DNA of 64,000 nt from Croceimicrobium sp963977415 (GTDB lineage: Bacteria; Bacteroidota; Bacteroidia; Flavobacteriales; Schleiferiaceae), in assembly GCA_963977415.1 (NCBI GenBank), contig CAXBOS010000017.1, positions 1 through 64,000 on the forward strand, given 5' to 3'. Both the position numbers and the translations under genes were made by a program. The notes under the pieces were generated by a model. It was not told the origin of the DNA. It saw nothing but the letters and a program-made list of their open reading frames with translations, and made no database searches. The stretch's first letter is position 1. Each line of letters starts with the position of its first letter. Below are positions 43,452-51,834 of this stretch, piece by piece.

Positions 43452-44357
43452 TTAAACAGCTACCTGACCTTTAATTGCAGGATGTGGGTCGTAGTTTTCT
43501 AAACTAAAGTCTTCATATTTAAAAGCAAATAGATCCTTTACCTCAGGATTTATTTTCATCTGCGGAAGCGGTTTTAAGGCTCTACTTAATTGCTCTTTTA
43601 CCTGATCTAAATGATTTTCATAGATATGTGCATCACCCAAAGTATGCACAAAATCCCCTAAGCCTAAATTACAAACTTGGGCAATCATCATCGTAAGTAG
43701 GGCGTAAGAAGCAATATTAAATGGTACGCCAAGAAACACATCAGCACTGCGTTGGTATAATTGGCAACTCAATTTGCCATCGGCTACGTAAAATTGGAAA
43801 AGGGTATGGCAGGGGGGGAGTCCCGACTTCGCCATAACAGGAATATCTTTGGGGTTCCAGGCGCTTACCAATAAACGTCTGCTATCGGGAGAGTTTTTAA
43901 TATCTTCAATTACTTGGGTAATTTGATCTACTCCTTCAAAGTTTCGCCATTGTCTTCCATAAACAGGACCAAGCTCACCCCACTCTTTAGCAAAATCAGA
44001 ATCTTCTATTATGCGGCTTTTGAAGTTTTTTAACTCTTCTGTCCATGCGGCAGAATACTTGGGCAGCTCTTCTTCTTTTCCTTGTTTTTTTAGATAACTC
44101 TGAAAGGGCCATTCGTTCCAGATGTTAACACCATTTTCCACTAAATAGCGAATGTTGGTATCACCGTTAATAAACCAAATAAGCTCGTGCACGATTGACT
44201 TTAGGTGAACTTTTTTAGTCGTAACCAAGGGAAAGCCTTCCTGCAGGTTATAACGCATTTGGTAGCCAAATACCGAAAGTGTTCCGATGCCCGTACGATT
44301 ACTTTTTAGCACTCCTTGGTTCAGAATGTGCTGCATTAGTTGATGATATTGCTGCAT
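43452..44357 (-). CDS. thyA: thymidylate synthase
   Basis: 301 residues from ATG at 44357 (MQQYHQLMQHILNQG). It methylates dUMP with methylene-tetrahydrofolate. Catalytic Cys183 is in SGLPPCHTLFQFY; R-G-T-G-type and YGRQWRNF motifs are present; an insertion (about 85-105) is typical of the Bacteroidota branch. A longer frame starting TTG at 44375 lies inside the -7 box and is rejected. Operon partner: folA. Confidence 0.96.
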   Translation of the reverse strand: MQQYHQLMQHILNQGVLKSNRTGIGTLSVFGYQMRYNLQEGFPLVTTKKVHLKSIVHELIWFINGDTNIRYLVENGVNIWNEWPFQSYLKKQGKEEELPKYSAAWTEELKNFKSRIIEDSDFAKEWGELGPVYGRQWRNFEGVDQITQVIEDIKNSPDSRRLLVSAWNPKDIPVMAKSGLPPCHTLFQFYVADGKLSCQLYQRSADVFLGVPFNIASYALLTMMIAQVCNLGLGDFVHTLGDAHIYENHLDQVKEQLSRALKPLPQMKINPEVKDLFAFKYEDFSLENYDPHPAIKGQVAV

Positions 44358-44372
44358 AATAGAAAATTCGTT

Positions 44373-44380
44373 CAAAGATA
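44373..44380 (-). promoter_or_regulatory. predicted -7 promoter box of thyA-folA
   Basis: Minus-strand TATCTTTG, an exact TAnnTTTG match, 15 bases before the thyA ATG. It decides against the upstream TTG start. Confidence 0.55.
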
Positions 44381-44447
44381 TTCCATATTAGGGAAAACCT
44401 CGCTTTAAAAGATCGAAAAGCTAAATTGGAAGAAATGCTTTTAGACC

Positions 44448-44480
44448 TTTGCTTTTAATTGAATTTGCTCCATATTTACG
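44448..44480 (+). promoter_or_regulatory. predicted promoter of glycogen synthase
   Basis: TTTG (44448-44451), 19-bp spacer and CATATTTA followed by CGG. The ATATTTACGG decamer also occurs in the -7 region of the first receptor operon (706-715). The ATG follows 12 bases later. Confidence 0.55.
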
Positions 44481-44492
44481 GAAAATTATTTT

Positions 44493-46295
44493 ATGATCAA
44501 TCAGTCAAGGCCGGAACTGCTTTTAGAATGTTCTTGGGAGGTTTGTAATCAGATTGGCGGTATTTATACGGTTATCCGTTCTAAGGTACCTGCTATGATA
44601 GAAAAGTGGGGTGATAACTATTGCCTTTTAGGTCCTTTGGAAAGCCCAAATATTACCGCGGAGATTGATCACATTTCTGACGTATCTACACCAGTGGGAA
44701 GAGCGGTAAGTCGCTTGGCAAACGAAGGTTGTGAAGTGGTTTACGGTCGTTGGTTGGTAACCGGTAGGCCTAAAGTAGTTTTGATTAAGCCAGATTTCGG
44801 CTTTAATAGTTTAGATAGTTATCGCGATCGTTTACAAACAGAATTTGGTATTGAGAAAGATGAGAACAATGAGCTTCTCGGACGAATGATTCTGTGGGCG
44901 GAAGTCAATTTTAAGTTTTTACGCTATCTCAGTGAAGAGATGGGGGAGCAACAATTACTAGTAAATTTCCACGAATGGATGGCTTCTCTGCCGATCTTGA
45001 AAATAAGAAAGGAAGGTATAGCTTGTAAAACGGTATTTACTACTCATGCTACTATGCTGGGTCGTTATTTGGCCATGACTAAGCCCGATTTTTACCACGA
45101 CTTACCTAGCTATAATTGGGAGCAAGAAGCCCGGCACTTTGGGATTTTACCAATCGTGCAAATTGAACGACTATCAGCAAAAATGGCCGATAGCTTTACT
45201 ACAGTTAGTGAGGTAACTGCCTTAGAATGCGAGCATTTACTTGATAAGAAGCCTGACGAAATAACCCCCAATGGTTTAAATATTAAGCGCTTTGTTGCCA
45301 TGCATGAGGTGCAGAACTTACACCAAAAATTTAAAGAAAAGCTGCATGAGTTTACCATGGGCCATTTCTTCCATAGTTATAGCTTTGACTTAGACGATAC
45401 TCTATATTTCTTCACTTCTGGTAGATATGAATTTAGTAACAAGGGCTATGATATCACCCTAGAAGCCTTGCGTCGATTAAACCAAAAAATGGTGAAAGCC
45501 GGCATGTCTACAACCGTGGTGATGTTTGTGGTTACGCAAAGAAATGTTTGGTCGATTAATCCAGAAGTATTGCAATCGCGCGGGGTAATGCGTGAAATTC
45601 AGAATAATGTAGAGTCTATTGAAAAGCAAATTGGCGAGCGTCTTTTCAAAGCAGCTTTAAGCTCGGAAAAGGAGCATCGTTTGCCTCCCTTAAACGATAT
45701 GGTAGATGATTATTGGAAGTTACGTTTTAGACGAACGATTCAGTCTTGGAAAAACGATAAATGGCCGATCATTGTTACCCATAATTTAGAAGATGACGGT
45801 GGCGATGAAATCTTAGGTTTCATGCGTAAGAATCAAATGTTTAATAGCCCACTAGATAAAGTGAAGGTTGTTTATCATCCTCAGTTTATTAAAAGTACTA
45901 ATCCATTATTCGGGATTGATTATGGCGACTTTGTACGTGGCTGTAATTTGGGAATTTTCCCTAGTTATTACGAGCCTTGGGGTTATACTCCACTAGAATG
46001 TATTGCCCGTGGTGTGCCTACCGTAACTTCGAACTTATCGGGTTTTGGACGTTATGTAAATGGCATGAAAGACGCGGATGAAGATCATGGCATCTTTGTT
46101 TTAAAGCGTGAGGCACGTAGTCGAGAGCAAGAGATTAATGATCTAACAACCTATTTGTGGCACTTCGTGAAACATAATAGACGCTATAGAATAATACAGC
46201 GTAGTAAGGCGGAAGATTTCTCGGAGAGGTTTGACTGGAAGCTATTACGCAGTCACTATGAAAAAGCCTATGATATTGCTTTGGCAAAGCCTTAA
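44493..46295 (+). CDS. glycogen synthase, eukaryote-like GT3 type
   Basis: 600 residues with GT3-specific motifs: LLECSWEVCNQIGGIYTVIRSK at the start, VNFHEWMASLPIL, TTHATMLGRYLA, DSFTTVSEVTALE, ITPNGLN, and GIFPSYYEPWGYTPLECIARGVP near the end. GT3 enzymes use UDP-glucose, unlike the ADP-glucose GT5 GlgA of most bacteria. A C-terminal DWxxLRxxYEKAY segment closes it. Full length for the Bacteroidota version. No other glycogen genes adjoin it; a terminator follows. Confidence 0.94.
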   Translation: MINQSRPELLLECSWEVCNQIGGIYTVIRSKVPAMIEKWGDNYCLLGPLESPNITAEIDHISDVSTPVGRAVSRLANEGCEVVYGRWLVTGRPKVVLIKPDFGFNSLDSYRDRLQTEFGIEKDENNELLGRMILWAEVNFKFLRYLSEEMGEQQLLVNFHEWMASLPILKIRKEGIACKTVFTTHATMLGRYLAMTKPDFYHDLPSYNWEQEARHFGILPIVQIERLSAKMADSFTTVSEVTALECEHLLDKKPDEITPNGLNIKRFVAMHEVQNLHQKFKEKLHEFTMGHFFHSYSFDLDDTLYFFTSGRYEFSNKGYDITLEALRRLNQKMVKAGMSTTVVMFVVTQRNVWSINPEVLQSRGVMREIQNNVESIEKQIGERLFKAALSSEKEHRLPPLNDMVDDYWKLRFRRTIQSWKNDKWPIIVTHNLEDDGGDEILGFMRKNQMFNSPLDKVKVVYHPQFIKSTNPLFGIDYGDFVRGCNLGIFPSYYEPWGYTPLECIARGVPTVTSNLSGFGRYVNGMKDADEDHGIFVLKREARSREQEINDLTTYLWHFVKHNRRYRIIQRSKAEDFSERFDWKLLRSHYEKAYDIALAKP

Positions 46296-46354
46296 ATAAG
46301 GTGAATTCGAGGTAATATTAAGCCCCAAACTCTTTGTAAATATTGGGAACTTGC

Positions 46355-46407
46355 AACTAGCTTATTTGGCTTTAGCCCGCTACAGCAAATGAGCTAGTTT
46401 TTTTATT
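46355..46407 (+). terminator. terminator after glycogen synthase
   Basis: AACTAGCT and ATTTG (46355-46368) pair with CAAAT and AGCTAGTT (46386-46399) across a T-G step, with a run of T after. The rest of the 148-bp gap is unremarkable. Confidence 0.75.
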
Positions 46408-46443
46408 GAAAACCTTTTGCTAAAAGATAAAGTTCAATCTGTT

Positions 46444-48153
46444 TTAAATAAGCATTCCCACAATTACAGCGGTAAATAAAGAAGCCATGGTTCCACCAAT
46501 TAAAGCGCGGAAACCTAGGCGCGATAAATCACCTCTACGGGATGGTGCCAAAGAGCCTATACCGCCAATTTGGATACCAATACTTGCAAAGTTTGAGAAA
46601 CCGCACAGAATATAGGTGGCGATAATGATGGACTTTTCTGAGCTGAATTTACCTTCAGCCATTAGATCGCCTAAGGATACATAAGCTACAAATTCATTAA
46701 GAATGGTTTTCTCACCAAGTAGTTGCCCTACTAAAAATATATCTTCATTGGCAACTCCCATAAGCCATGTAATTGGGGCAAGAGTGTAACCTAAAATAAA
46801 CTCCATAGAGAAGCCCGTATACTGGCCATTAGTGAATTCTTGTACCCAAATATTTAAACCGGTGATATCGCCAATAAAATCGCTTAGAAAAGAGTTGATC
46901 ATCGCTACAATGGCAATAAACACCAATAACATCGCTCCTACGTTTACGGCTAACTTTAAACCATCGGTAGTGCCATTGGTAATCGCTTCGAGGGCATTAT
47001 CCCCAATATTATGACTGCCAATACGCATGTCTTTATTTACTTCTTTAGTTTCCGGCATTAAAATCTTGGCCGCGACCACAGCTGCTGGAGCACTCATTAC
47101 CGAGGCGGCAAGTAGATGTTTAGCGAAAAAGGTTCTTTGTACAATGTCATCTCCACCTAAAAAACCAATATAAGCCGCTAGCACCCCACCGGCTATTGTT
47201 GCCATGCCGCCACTCATAATGCAAAGTAGCTCACTGCGTGTCATTTTATTGAGATAAGGCTTAATGAGCAAAGGCGATTCAGTTTGACCTAAAAATATAT
47301 TTCCCGCTGCCGCTAAACTTTCAGCACCGCTAAGGTTCATCGTACGTTTCATTACCCAAGCAAAAGCGTAAACAACCTTTTGCATAATGCCGTAGTAAAA
47401 TAACAGGCTGGTTAAAGCGGAAAAGAAAATTACGGTAGGTAATACCTTAAAGGCGAAAATGTAGCCTAAAGAACTGGTCTCATTAATGAGTTCACCAAAA
47501 AGGAATTGCGCGCCCACCTCGGTAAAACCAAGAAGCGTTACAAAGCGCTCACTGAGCCAATCGAATCCATTACGGATAAATGAAACTTTGAGAATGGCTA
47601 GGGCGAAGATAAATTGAATGACTAAGCCTTTAAAAACTAAAGCCCAATCAATGGATTTGCGCTTGGCCGACATAAAAAAGGTAAGCGCCAATAAAACGCT
47701 CAGTCCTAAAAGTCCGCGCCCCATCGAAGCTAGGTCAAAAGACTTTCCACTGAAATCGTAGTTTAAAGGCAAGCTTGCGCCAATGCCAGTTTTTACTTTG
47801 GTACGCTTAAATAGGTAGCTGATTCCGCTTTCCTCTAGGTTTAATAAACTATCACCTTGTACTTGAAAGGTGTAAGTTCTTTGGGTGTCGCTTGGCGCGA
47901 GATAACTAAAGATTAAGCTATCACTAAGCTGGCTAAATTTCCCCGAGGCCTGCAAGTTTTTAGCAGCTAATTGGTAATCAAAGCTATCTGCTGCAAAGCT
48001 TAAAATATCCGTGGATGAGATTTTAAAAAGAGAATCTCCGTTACTATTTAAAATAGCTTGAAACTGCCAATCTCCTTCCAAGGATTGAGACCGAATATTA
48101 CTTCCAAGTACCAAGCTAAGAAGCAATAGAAGAAGAATTTTGATACGCATCAT
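46444..48153 (-). CDS. CNT-type nucleoside transporter with N-terminal periplasmic domain
   Basis: 569 residues. The C-terminal two thirds (about 145-569) is a concentrative nucleoside transporter: GLLGLSVLLALTFFMS, ETSSLGYIFAFKVLPTVIFFSALTSLLFYYG, the gate/substrate motifs NIFLGQTESPLLIKPYL and SGGMATIAGGVLAAYIGF, and CGFSNFASIGIQIGGIGSLAP. The first 125 residues are a signal peptide plus a small beta-rich, lipocalin-like region (SLEGDWQFQ, FSYLAPSDTQRTYTFQV). Such a fusion is not part of the classic NupC. Import is driven by Na+ or H+. Operator-like -7 box at 48162. Confidence 0.9.
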   Translation of the reverse strand: MMRIKILLLLLLSLVLGSNIRSQSLEGDWQFQAILNSNGDSLFKISSTDILSFAADSFDYQLAAKNLQASGKFSQLSDSLIFSYLAPSDTQRTYTFQVQGDSLLNLEESGISYLFKRTKVKTGIGASLPLNYDFSGKSFDLASMGRGLLGLSVLLALTFFMSAKRKSIDWALVFKGLVIQFIFALAILKVSFIRNGFDWLSERFVTLLGFTEVGAQFLFGELINETSSLGYIFAFKVLPTVIFFSALTSLLFYYGIMQKVVYAFAWVMKRTMNLSGAESLAAAGNIFLGQTESPLLIKPYLNKMTRSELLCIMSGGMATIAGGVLAAYIGFLGGDDIVQRTFFAKHLLAASVMSAPAAVVAAKILMPETKEVNKDMRIGSHNIGDNALEAITNGTTDGLKLAVNVGAMLLVFIAIVAMINSFLSDFIGDITGLNIWVQEFTNGQYTGFSMEFILGYTLAPITWLMGVANEDIFLVGQLLGEKTILNEFVAYVSLGDLMAEGKFSSEKSIIIATYILCGFSNFASIGIQIGGIGSLAPSRRGDLSRLGFRALIGGTMASLFTAVIVGMLI

Positions 48154-48161
48154 AGTATGGG

Positions 48162-48169
48162 CGAAAATA
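48162..48169 (-). promoter_or_regulatory. possible -7 promoter box of the nucleoside transporter
   Basis: Minus-strand TATTTTCG, one mismatch from TAnnTTTG, 8 bases upstream of the start codon. The identical octamer precedes etfB. Confidence 0.35.
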
Positions 48170-48203
48170 GAAAATAAGGACTAGCGAACGCCGAGAGGCT
48201 CAA

Positions 48204-48818
48204 TTATTTCGCTTCGCGGCGATCAATTTCATCTCGTATTCTTACCGCACGCTCATAATCTTCATTAAGTACAGCTTCTTCTAAACTTTTATTTAAGTCT
48301 TCTAAACTTAGACTTTGCAAGGAACCTTTTTTGCCGCTAGTTGCGGAGCTTATTTCGTCCTCACTTCTGGTATCCAGTCTGCTAGATTTAGAACTCGTAG
48401 TTTTTTCATTTAAGATTACTCCGGCATTGTCTAAAATCTCCGAATAGGTAAATATAGGGGCATTAAAGCGAATGGCTAGAGCAACTGCGTCAGAGGTGCG
48501 CGCATCTAAAACCTGTTCTACTCCGTTTTGATCACAAATTAAGATGGAGTAAAATACTCCATCTTCTAATTTGTGAATAACAACTTGCTTTAAATGAATT
48601 TTAAAAGCGTCGGAGAAATTTTTAAAAAGGTCGTGCGTTAAAGGACGGGGCGGGTTCATATCCTTATCTATGGCAATGGCAATACTTTGCGCTTCAAAAC
48701 CTCCGATAATAATAGGTAATCTGCGTTCACCACCTTCTTCTCCCAAAACAAGAGCATAAGCCCCAGATTGGGTTTGACTGTAAGATAATCCCTTAACAAA
48801 GAGCCTAATATGCTCCAT
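48204..48818 (-). CDS. bifunctional nuclease family protein (DUF151 + UVR)
   Basis: 204 residues. Residues 1-135 match the bifunctional nuclease domain (VLGEEGGERRLPIIIGGFEAQSIAIAI, DARTSDAVALAIRFNAPIFT). A charged linker and a C-terminal UVR motif follow (LEDLNKSLEEAVLNEDYERAVRIRDEI). Members cut DNA and RNA in vitro; role in vivo unsettled. Its start overlaps the etfA stop as TAATG, so it is co-translated with the electron-transfer flavoprotein, a pairing often seen in this phylum. Confidence 0.93.
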   Translation of the reverse strand: MEHIRLFVKGLSYSQTQSGAYALVLGEEGGERRLPIIIGGFEAQSIAIAIDKDMNPPRPLTHDLFKNFSDAFKIHLKQVVIHKLEDGVFYSILICDQNGVEQVLDARTSDAVALAIRFNAPIFTYSEILDNAGVILNEKTTSSKSSRLDTRSEDEISSATSGKKGSLQSLSLEDLNKSLEEAVLNEDYERAVRIRDEIDRREAK

Positions 48819-49786
48819 TAATTAGCGGCCTTAAATTTCTTTAATTCTTCCGTTAACTTAGGAACTACTTGAAAAGCGTCTCCTACAATTCCGTAGTCAG
48901 CGGCTTTAAAGAAAGGCGCTTCGGCATCGGAATTAATCGCTACAATAGTTTTAGATGCACTTACGCCCGCTAAATGCTGAATAGCACCGGAAATACCAAT
49001 AGCGATATATAAGTTTGGCTTAATAGCGATACCAGTTTGCCCAACGTGTTCGCTATGAGGGCGCCAATCCATATCTGAAACAGGTTTGCTACAGGCTGTT
49101 CCCGCTTCTAAAACTTCGGCTAATTCTTCTACCATAGTCCAGTTTTCGGGGCCTTTTAAACCACGACCACCGCTCACTACTCTTTCTGCTTCGGGTAAAG
49201 GGATTTTTCCTTTTACACGGTCTACCGATTCCACAACTACAGTTTTTTCATCTGCGGAAGCAAAAGACGCACTTTCGACACTTACCGCGCCGCTTCCTTC
49301 TTCCAAGGGAATGGAATTGGGCACGAAAAGGATAATGTTATTGGCTTCTGTACTACTTAAATCATTAAATCCTTTGCCTGAAAAGACACCGCGCTTAACC
49401 GTTAGTGGACTTACATTAGTGGGTAAATCCACTACATTGCTAAGAAGGGCAGCATTGTGTTTGATACTTAAGGCAGGCGCTAAGGCTTTACCATTAAAGG
49501 TGCCGCTAATAATAATGGTTGAAGCATTATTTTCTTGAGCTAAATGAGCGAAAGCTTGGGCATAACGATTGGCATCGAAGCTTGCAAGCGCAGCATCATT
49601 TACATGTAAAACTTTAGATAAACCGTATTTGCCCGCATCTTCGGCTGATTCATTAATATCGCCGATTACAACACCAATAGCTTCAGTGCCTTGCATAGTG
49701 GCAGTTTTAGAAGCATAGAGAGCAGCTTCCCAAGTGTTTTTCTTAAATTGACCTTCCCAATTTTCGAGGTATACTAATACTGACAT
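48818..49786 (-). CDS. etfA: electron transfer flavoprotein subunit alpha
   Basis: 322 residues. The C-terminal FAD-binding domain has GGRGLKGPENWTMVEELAEVL, RPHSEHVGQTGIAIKPNLYIAIGISGAIQHLAGVSASKTIVAINSD, the typical EtfA signature. It carries electrons from acyl-CoA dehydrogenases to the quinone pool as a heterodimer with EtfB, encoded immediately upstream. Confidence 0.96.
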   Translation of the reverse strand: MSVLVYLENWEGQFKKNTWEAALYASKTATMQGTEAIGVVIGDINESAEDAGKYGLSKVLHVNDAALASFDANRYAQAFAHLAQENNASTIIISGTFNGKALAPALSIKHNAALLSNVVDLPTNVSPLTVKRGVFSGKGFNDLSSTEANNIILFVPNSIPLEEGSGAVSVESASFASADEKTVVVESVDRVKGKIPLPEAERVVSGGRGLKGPENWTMVEELAEVLEAGTACSKPVSDMDWRPHSEHVGQTGIAIKPNLYIAIGISGAIQHLAGVSASKTIVAINSDAEAPFFKAADYGIVGDAFQVVPKLTEELKKFKAAN

Positions 49787-49802
49787 GTTTCTTCTTTTTT
49801 AA

Positions 49803-50549
49803 TTAAATCACTTTTGCTTCCTCGTGCAGTAAACGCACTAACTCCGCTACATTATCGGCATCGATCATTTTTACTGCACTTTTAGGTGCAGGTTTAGTAA
49901 AAGCACCGGTGCTCGTTTTAGCAGCAATCTCTTGCGGAGCACGAACATCCAGAGCTTTGCTACGTGCTTGCATGATTCCACGCATATTAGGTATGCGAAG
50001 ATCTTTTTCTTCTACCAATCCTTTTTGGCCACCTACCACTAAAGGCAAACTGGCTTTAACTTTTTCTTTTCCTCCGTCAATTTCACGAATTAAAGAAGCT
50101 TCATTGTCGCTAATTTCCATGCCAACGCAAGCATTAACAAAAGGAAGATTTAAAATACTGGCTACCATTCCTGGTACTTGTCCGCCGTTGTAATCGATGG
50201 ATTCGCGACCGGCAAGTATTAAATCGTAAGCTCCTTCTTTCGCAACTGCGGCAATTTGTTGGGCTACATAAAACGAATCGCTTGGATCCGCGTCAACTCT
50301 AATGGCGGCATCAGCACCAATGGCTAATGCCTTTCTTAGGGTAGGCTCAGTTTCTGCTCTTCCTACATTTAGCACCGTAATTTGGGCGCCTTGCTTTTCT
50401 TTTAACCATACGGCTCTGGTTAAACCAAATTCGTCGTATGGGTTAATTACGAACTGTACCCCATTCTTATCAAATGCACTATTGTCGGCAGTGAAGTTGA
50501 TTTTAGAAGTAGTATCGGGCACATGACTAATGCAAACTAATACCTTCAT
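49803..50549 (-). CDS. etfB: electron transfer flavoprotein subunit beta
   Basis: 248 residues with the EtfB layout: MKVLVCISHVPDT at the start, NPYDEFGLTRAVWLKE, LILAGRESIDYNGGQVPGMVA and the RLPNMRGIMQAR-like recognition loop (RIPNMRGIMQARSKALD). It binds AMP and docks partner dehydrogenases. First gene of the etfB-etfA-nuclease operon; 16 bases precede etfA. Confidence 0.96.
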   Translation of the reverse strand: MKVLVCISHVPDTTSKINFTADNSAFDKNGVQFVINPYDEFGLTRAVWLKEKQGAQITVLNVGRAETEPTLRKALAIGADAAIRVDADPSDSFYVAQQIAAVAKEGAYDLILAGRESIDYNGGQVPGMVASILNLPFVNACVGMEISDNEASLIREIDGGKEKVKASLPLVVGGQKGLVEEKDLRIPNMRGIMQARSKALDVRAPQEIAAKTSTGAFTKPAPKSAVKMIDADNVAELVRLLHEEAKVI

Positions 50550-50590
50550 AATTTATAATATATTCTTTGAGAAGTGATGTGTATAAAGCG

Positions 50591-50621
50591 CGAAAATAAC
50601 CATAAAAAACCCGCGGACAAA
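50591..50621 (-). promoter_or_regulatory. predicted promoter of the etf operon
   Basis: Minus-strand TTTG (plus 50618-50621), 19-bp spacer and TATTTTCG (50591-50598), one mismatch from TAnnTTTG, with a 41-base leader to etfB. Confidence 0.55.
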
Positions 50622-50625
50622 ACCT

Positions 50626-50637
50626 TATGCATGCATA
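50626..50637. promoter_or_regulatory. perfect 12-bp palindrome between etfB and pdhB
   Basis: TATGCATGCATA lies just upstream of the etfB -33 element and between the two divergent promoters. It could be an operator shared by fatty-acid and pyruvate oxidation genes, or chance. Confidence 0.3.
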
Positions 50638-50695
50638 CTAATTTTTTAATCGTATTTAGATTTACTAAAAAATGAAGTCTTTAGCTCCTAATTAG

Positions 50696-50703
50696 TATTT
50701 TTG
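50696..50703 (+). promoter_or_regulatory. predicted -7 promoter box of pdhB
   Basis: TATTTTTG followed by GCGCC, an exact TAnnTTTG match, 20 bases before the ATG. No clear -33. Confidence 0.55.
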
Positions 50704-50723
50704 GCGCCTCAAAAGAATGATCA

Positions 50724-51704
50724 ATGAGTAGAATTATCCAGTTTAGAGAGGCAATTGCTGAAGCGATGAGTGAAGAAATGCGTCGCGACGAGAACATTTA
50801 TTTGATGGGTGAGGAAGTGGCCGAGTACAATGGCGCTTACAAAGCTTCGAAGGGAATGCTTGATGAATTTGGCCCCAAGAGGGTTATCGATACTCCAATT
50901 GCAGAATTAGGATTTTCTGGAATCGGTGTAGGGTCTGCCATGAATGGTTTAAGACCGATTATCGAGTTTATGACCTTTAACTTTTCGATGGTTGCCATTG
51001 ATCAGATCATTAACAATGCGGCCAAAATGTATCAAATGAGCGGCGGGCAGCTTAATATCCCCATCGTTTTTAGGGGCCCTACCGCCTCTGCTGGACAGCT
51101 TGGTGCCACGCATAGTCAGGCCTTTGAAAGTTGGTTTGCCAATACTCCCGGTCTAAAAGTGGTTGTTCCTTCTAATCCATACGACGCAAAAGGACTTCTG
51201 AAAAGCGCAATTCGCGATAATGATCCCGTAATTTTTATGGAGAGCGAGCAGATGTATGGCGATAAAATGGAAGTGCCAGAAGAAGAATACCTTATTCCTT
51301 TAGGAGTAGCGGATATTCGTCGAGCGGGCGACGATGTTACCATTGTATCTTTTGGAAAAATTATTAAAGAAGCCGATAAAGCAGCCGACGAACTGGCTAA
51401 AGAAGGTATCAGCTGTGAAATTATTGACTTACGTACTGTGCGTCCTATCGACTATGAGGCAGTATTGCAGTCGCTTAAGAAAACAAACCGCATGGTAATC
51501 GTAGAAGAAGCTTGGCCTTTAGGTAATATCTCTACTGAGATTATTACCCATTGCCAAGAGCATGCTTTTGATTATTTAGATGCTCCAATTATAAGAATTA
51601 ATACTGCCGATACGCCAATGGCTTATGCTCCAACTTTGGTAAATGAGTTTTTACCAAATGCAGCACGAGTAATTACCGCGGTAAAAAAAGTAATGTACAA
51701 ATAG
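50724..51704 (+). CDS. pdhB: pyruvate dehydrogenase E1 component subunit beta
   Basis: 326 residues. Thiamine-diphosphate enzyme beta chain: MSEEMRRDENIYLMGEEVAEYNGAYKASKG, DTPIAELGFSGIGVGSAMNGLRPIIEFMTFNFSMVAIDQIINNAAK, GATHSQAFESWFANTPGLKVVVPSNPYDAKGLL, then the transketolase C-terminal domain (VTIVSFGKI, RTVRPIDYE). It makes acetyl-CoA from pyruvate with E1 alpha, E2 and E3, none of which is in the window. The usual Bacteroidota arrangement has pdhB apart from pdhA. Confidence 0.95.
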   Translation: MSRIIQFREAIAEAMSEEMRRDENIYLMGEEVAEYNGAYKASKGMLDEFGPKRVIDTPIAELGFSGIGVGSAMNGLRPIIEFMTFNFSMVAIDQIINNAAKMYQMSGGQLNIPIVFRGPTASAGQLGATHSQAFESWFANTPGLKVVVPSNPYDAKGLLKSAIRDNDPVIFMESEQMYGDKMEVPEEEYLIPLGVADIRRAGDDVTIVSFGKIIKEADKAADELAKEGISCEIIDLRTVRPIDYEAVLQSLKKTNRMVIVEEAWPLGNISTEIITHCQEHAFDYLDAPIIRINTADTPMAYAPTLVNEFLPNAARVITAVKKVMYK

Positions 51705-51761
51705 AATAGGTGGGGTAGATTTAGTTTTTTAGAGCTAGTCTAAGATACATCAAATTAGGCA

Positions 51762-51792
51762 TTTGGCTAAAAGCTAAATTAATTTACTTTTG
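51762..51792 (+). promoter_or_regulatory. consensus promoter of hppA
   Basis: TTTG (51762-51765), 19-bp spacer, TACTTTTG (51785-51792) followed by CGCCCC: the best match to the Bacteroidota consensus in the window. The ATG is 42 bases downstream. Confidence 0.75.
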
Positions 51793-51834
51793 CGCCCCTT
51801 GTTAAGAATTTAAATTTTCAATCAACAAACAACT

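Noticed and set aside
44358..44375. N-terminal extension of thyA from TTG
   Set aside because: The TTG belongs to the -7 box at 44373-44380, and the family begins at the ATG at 44357.
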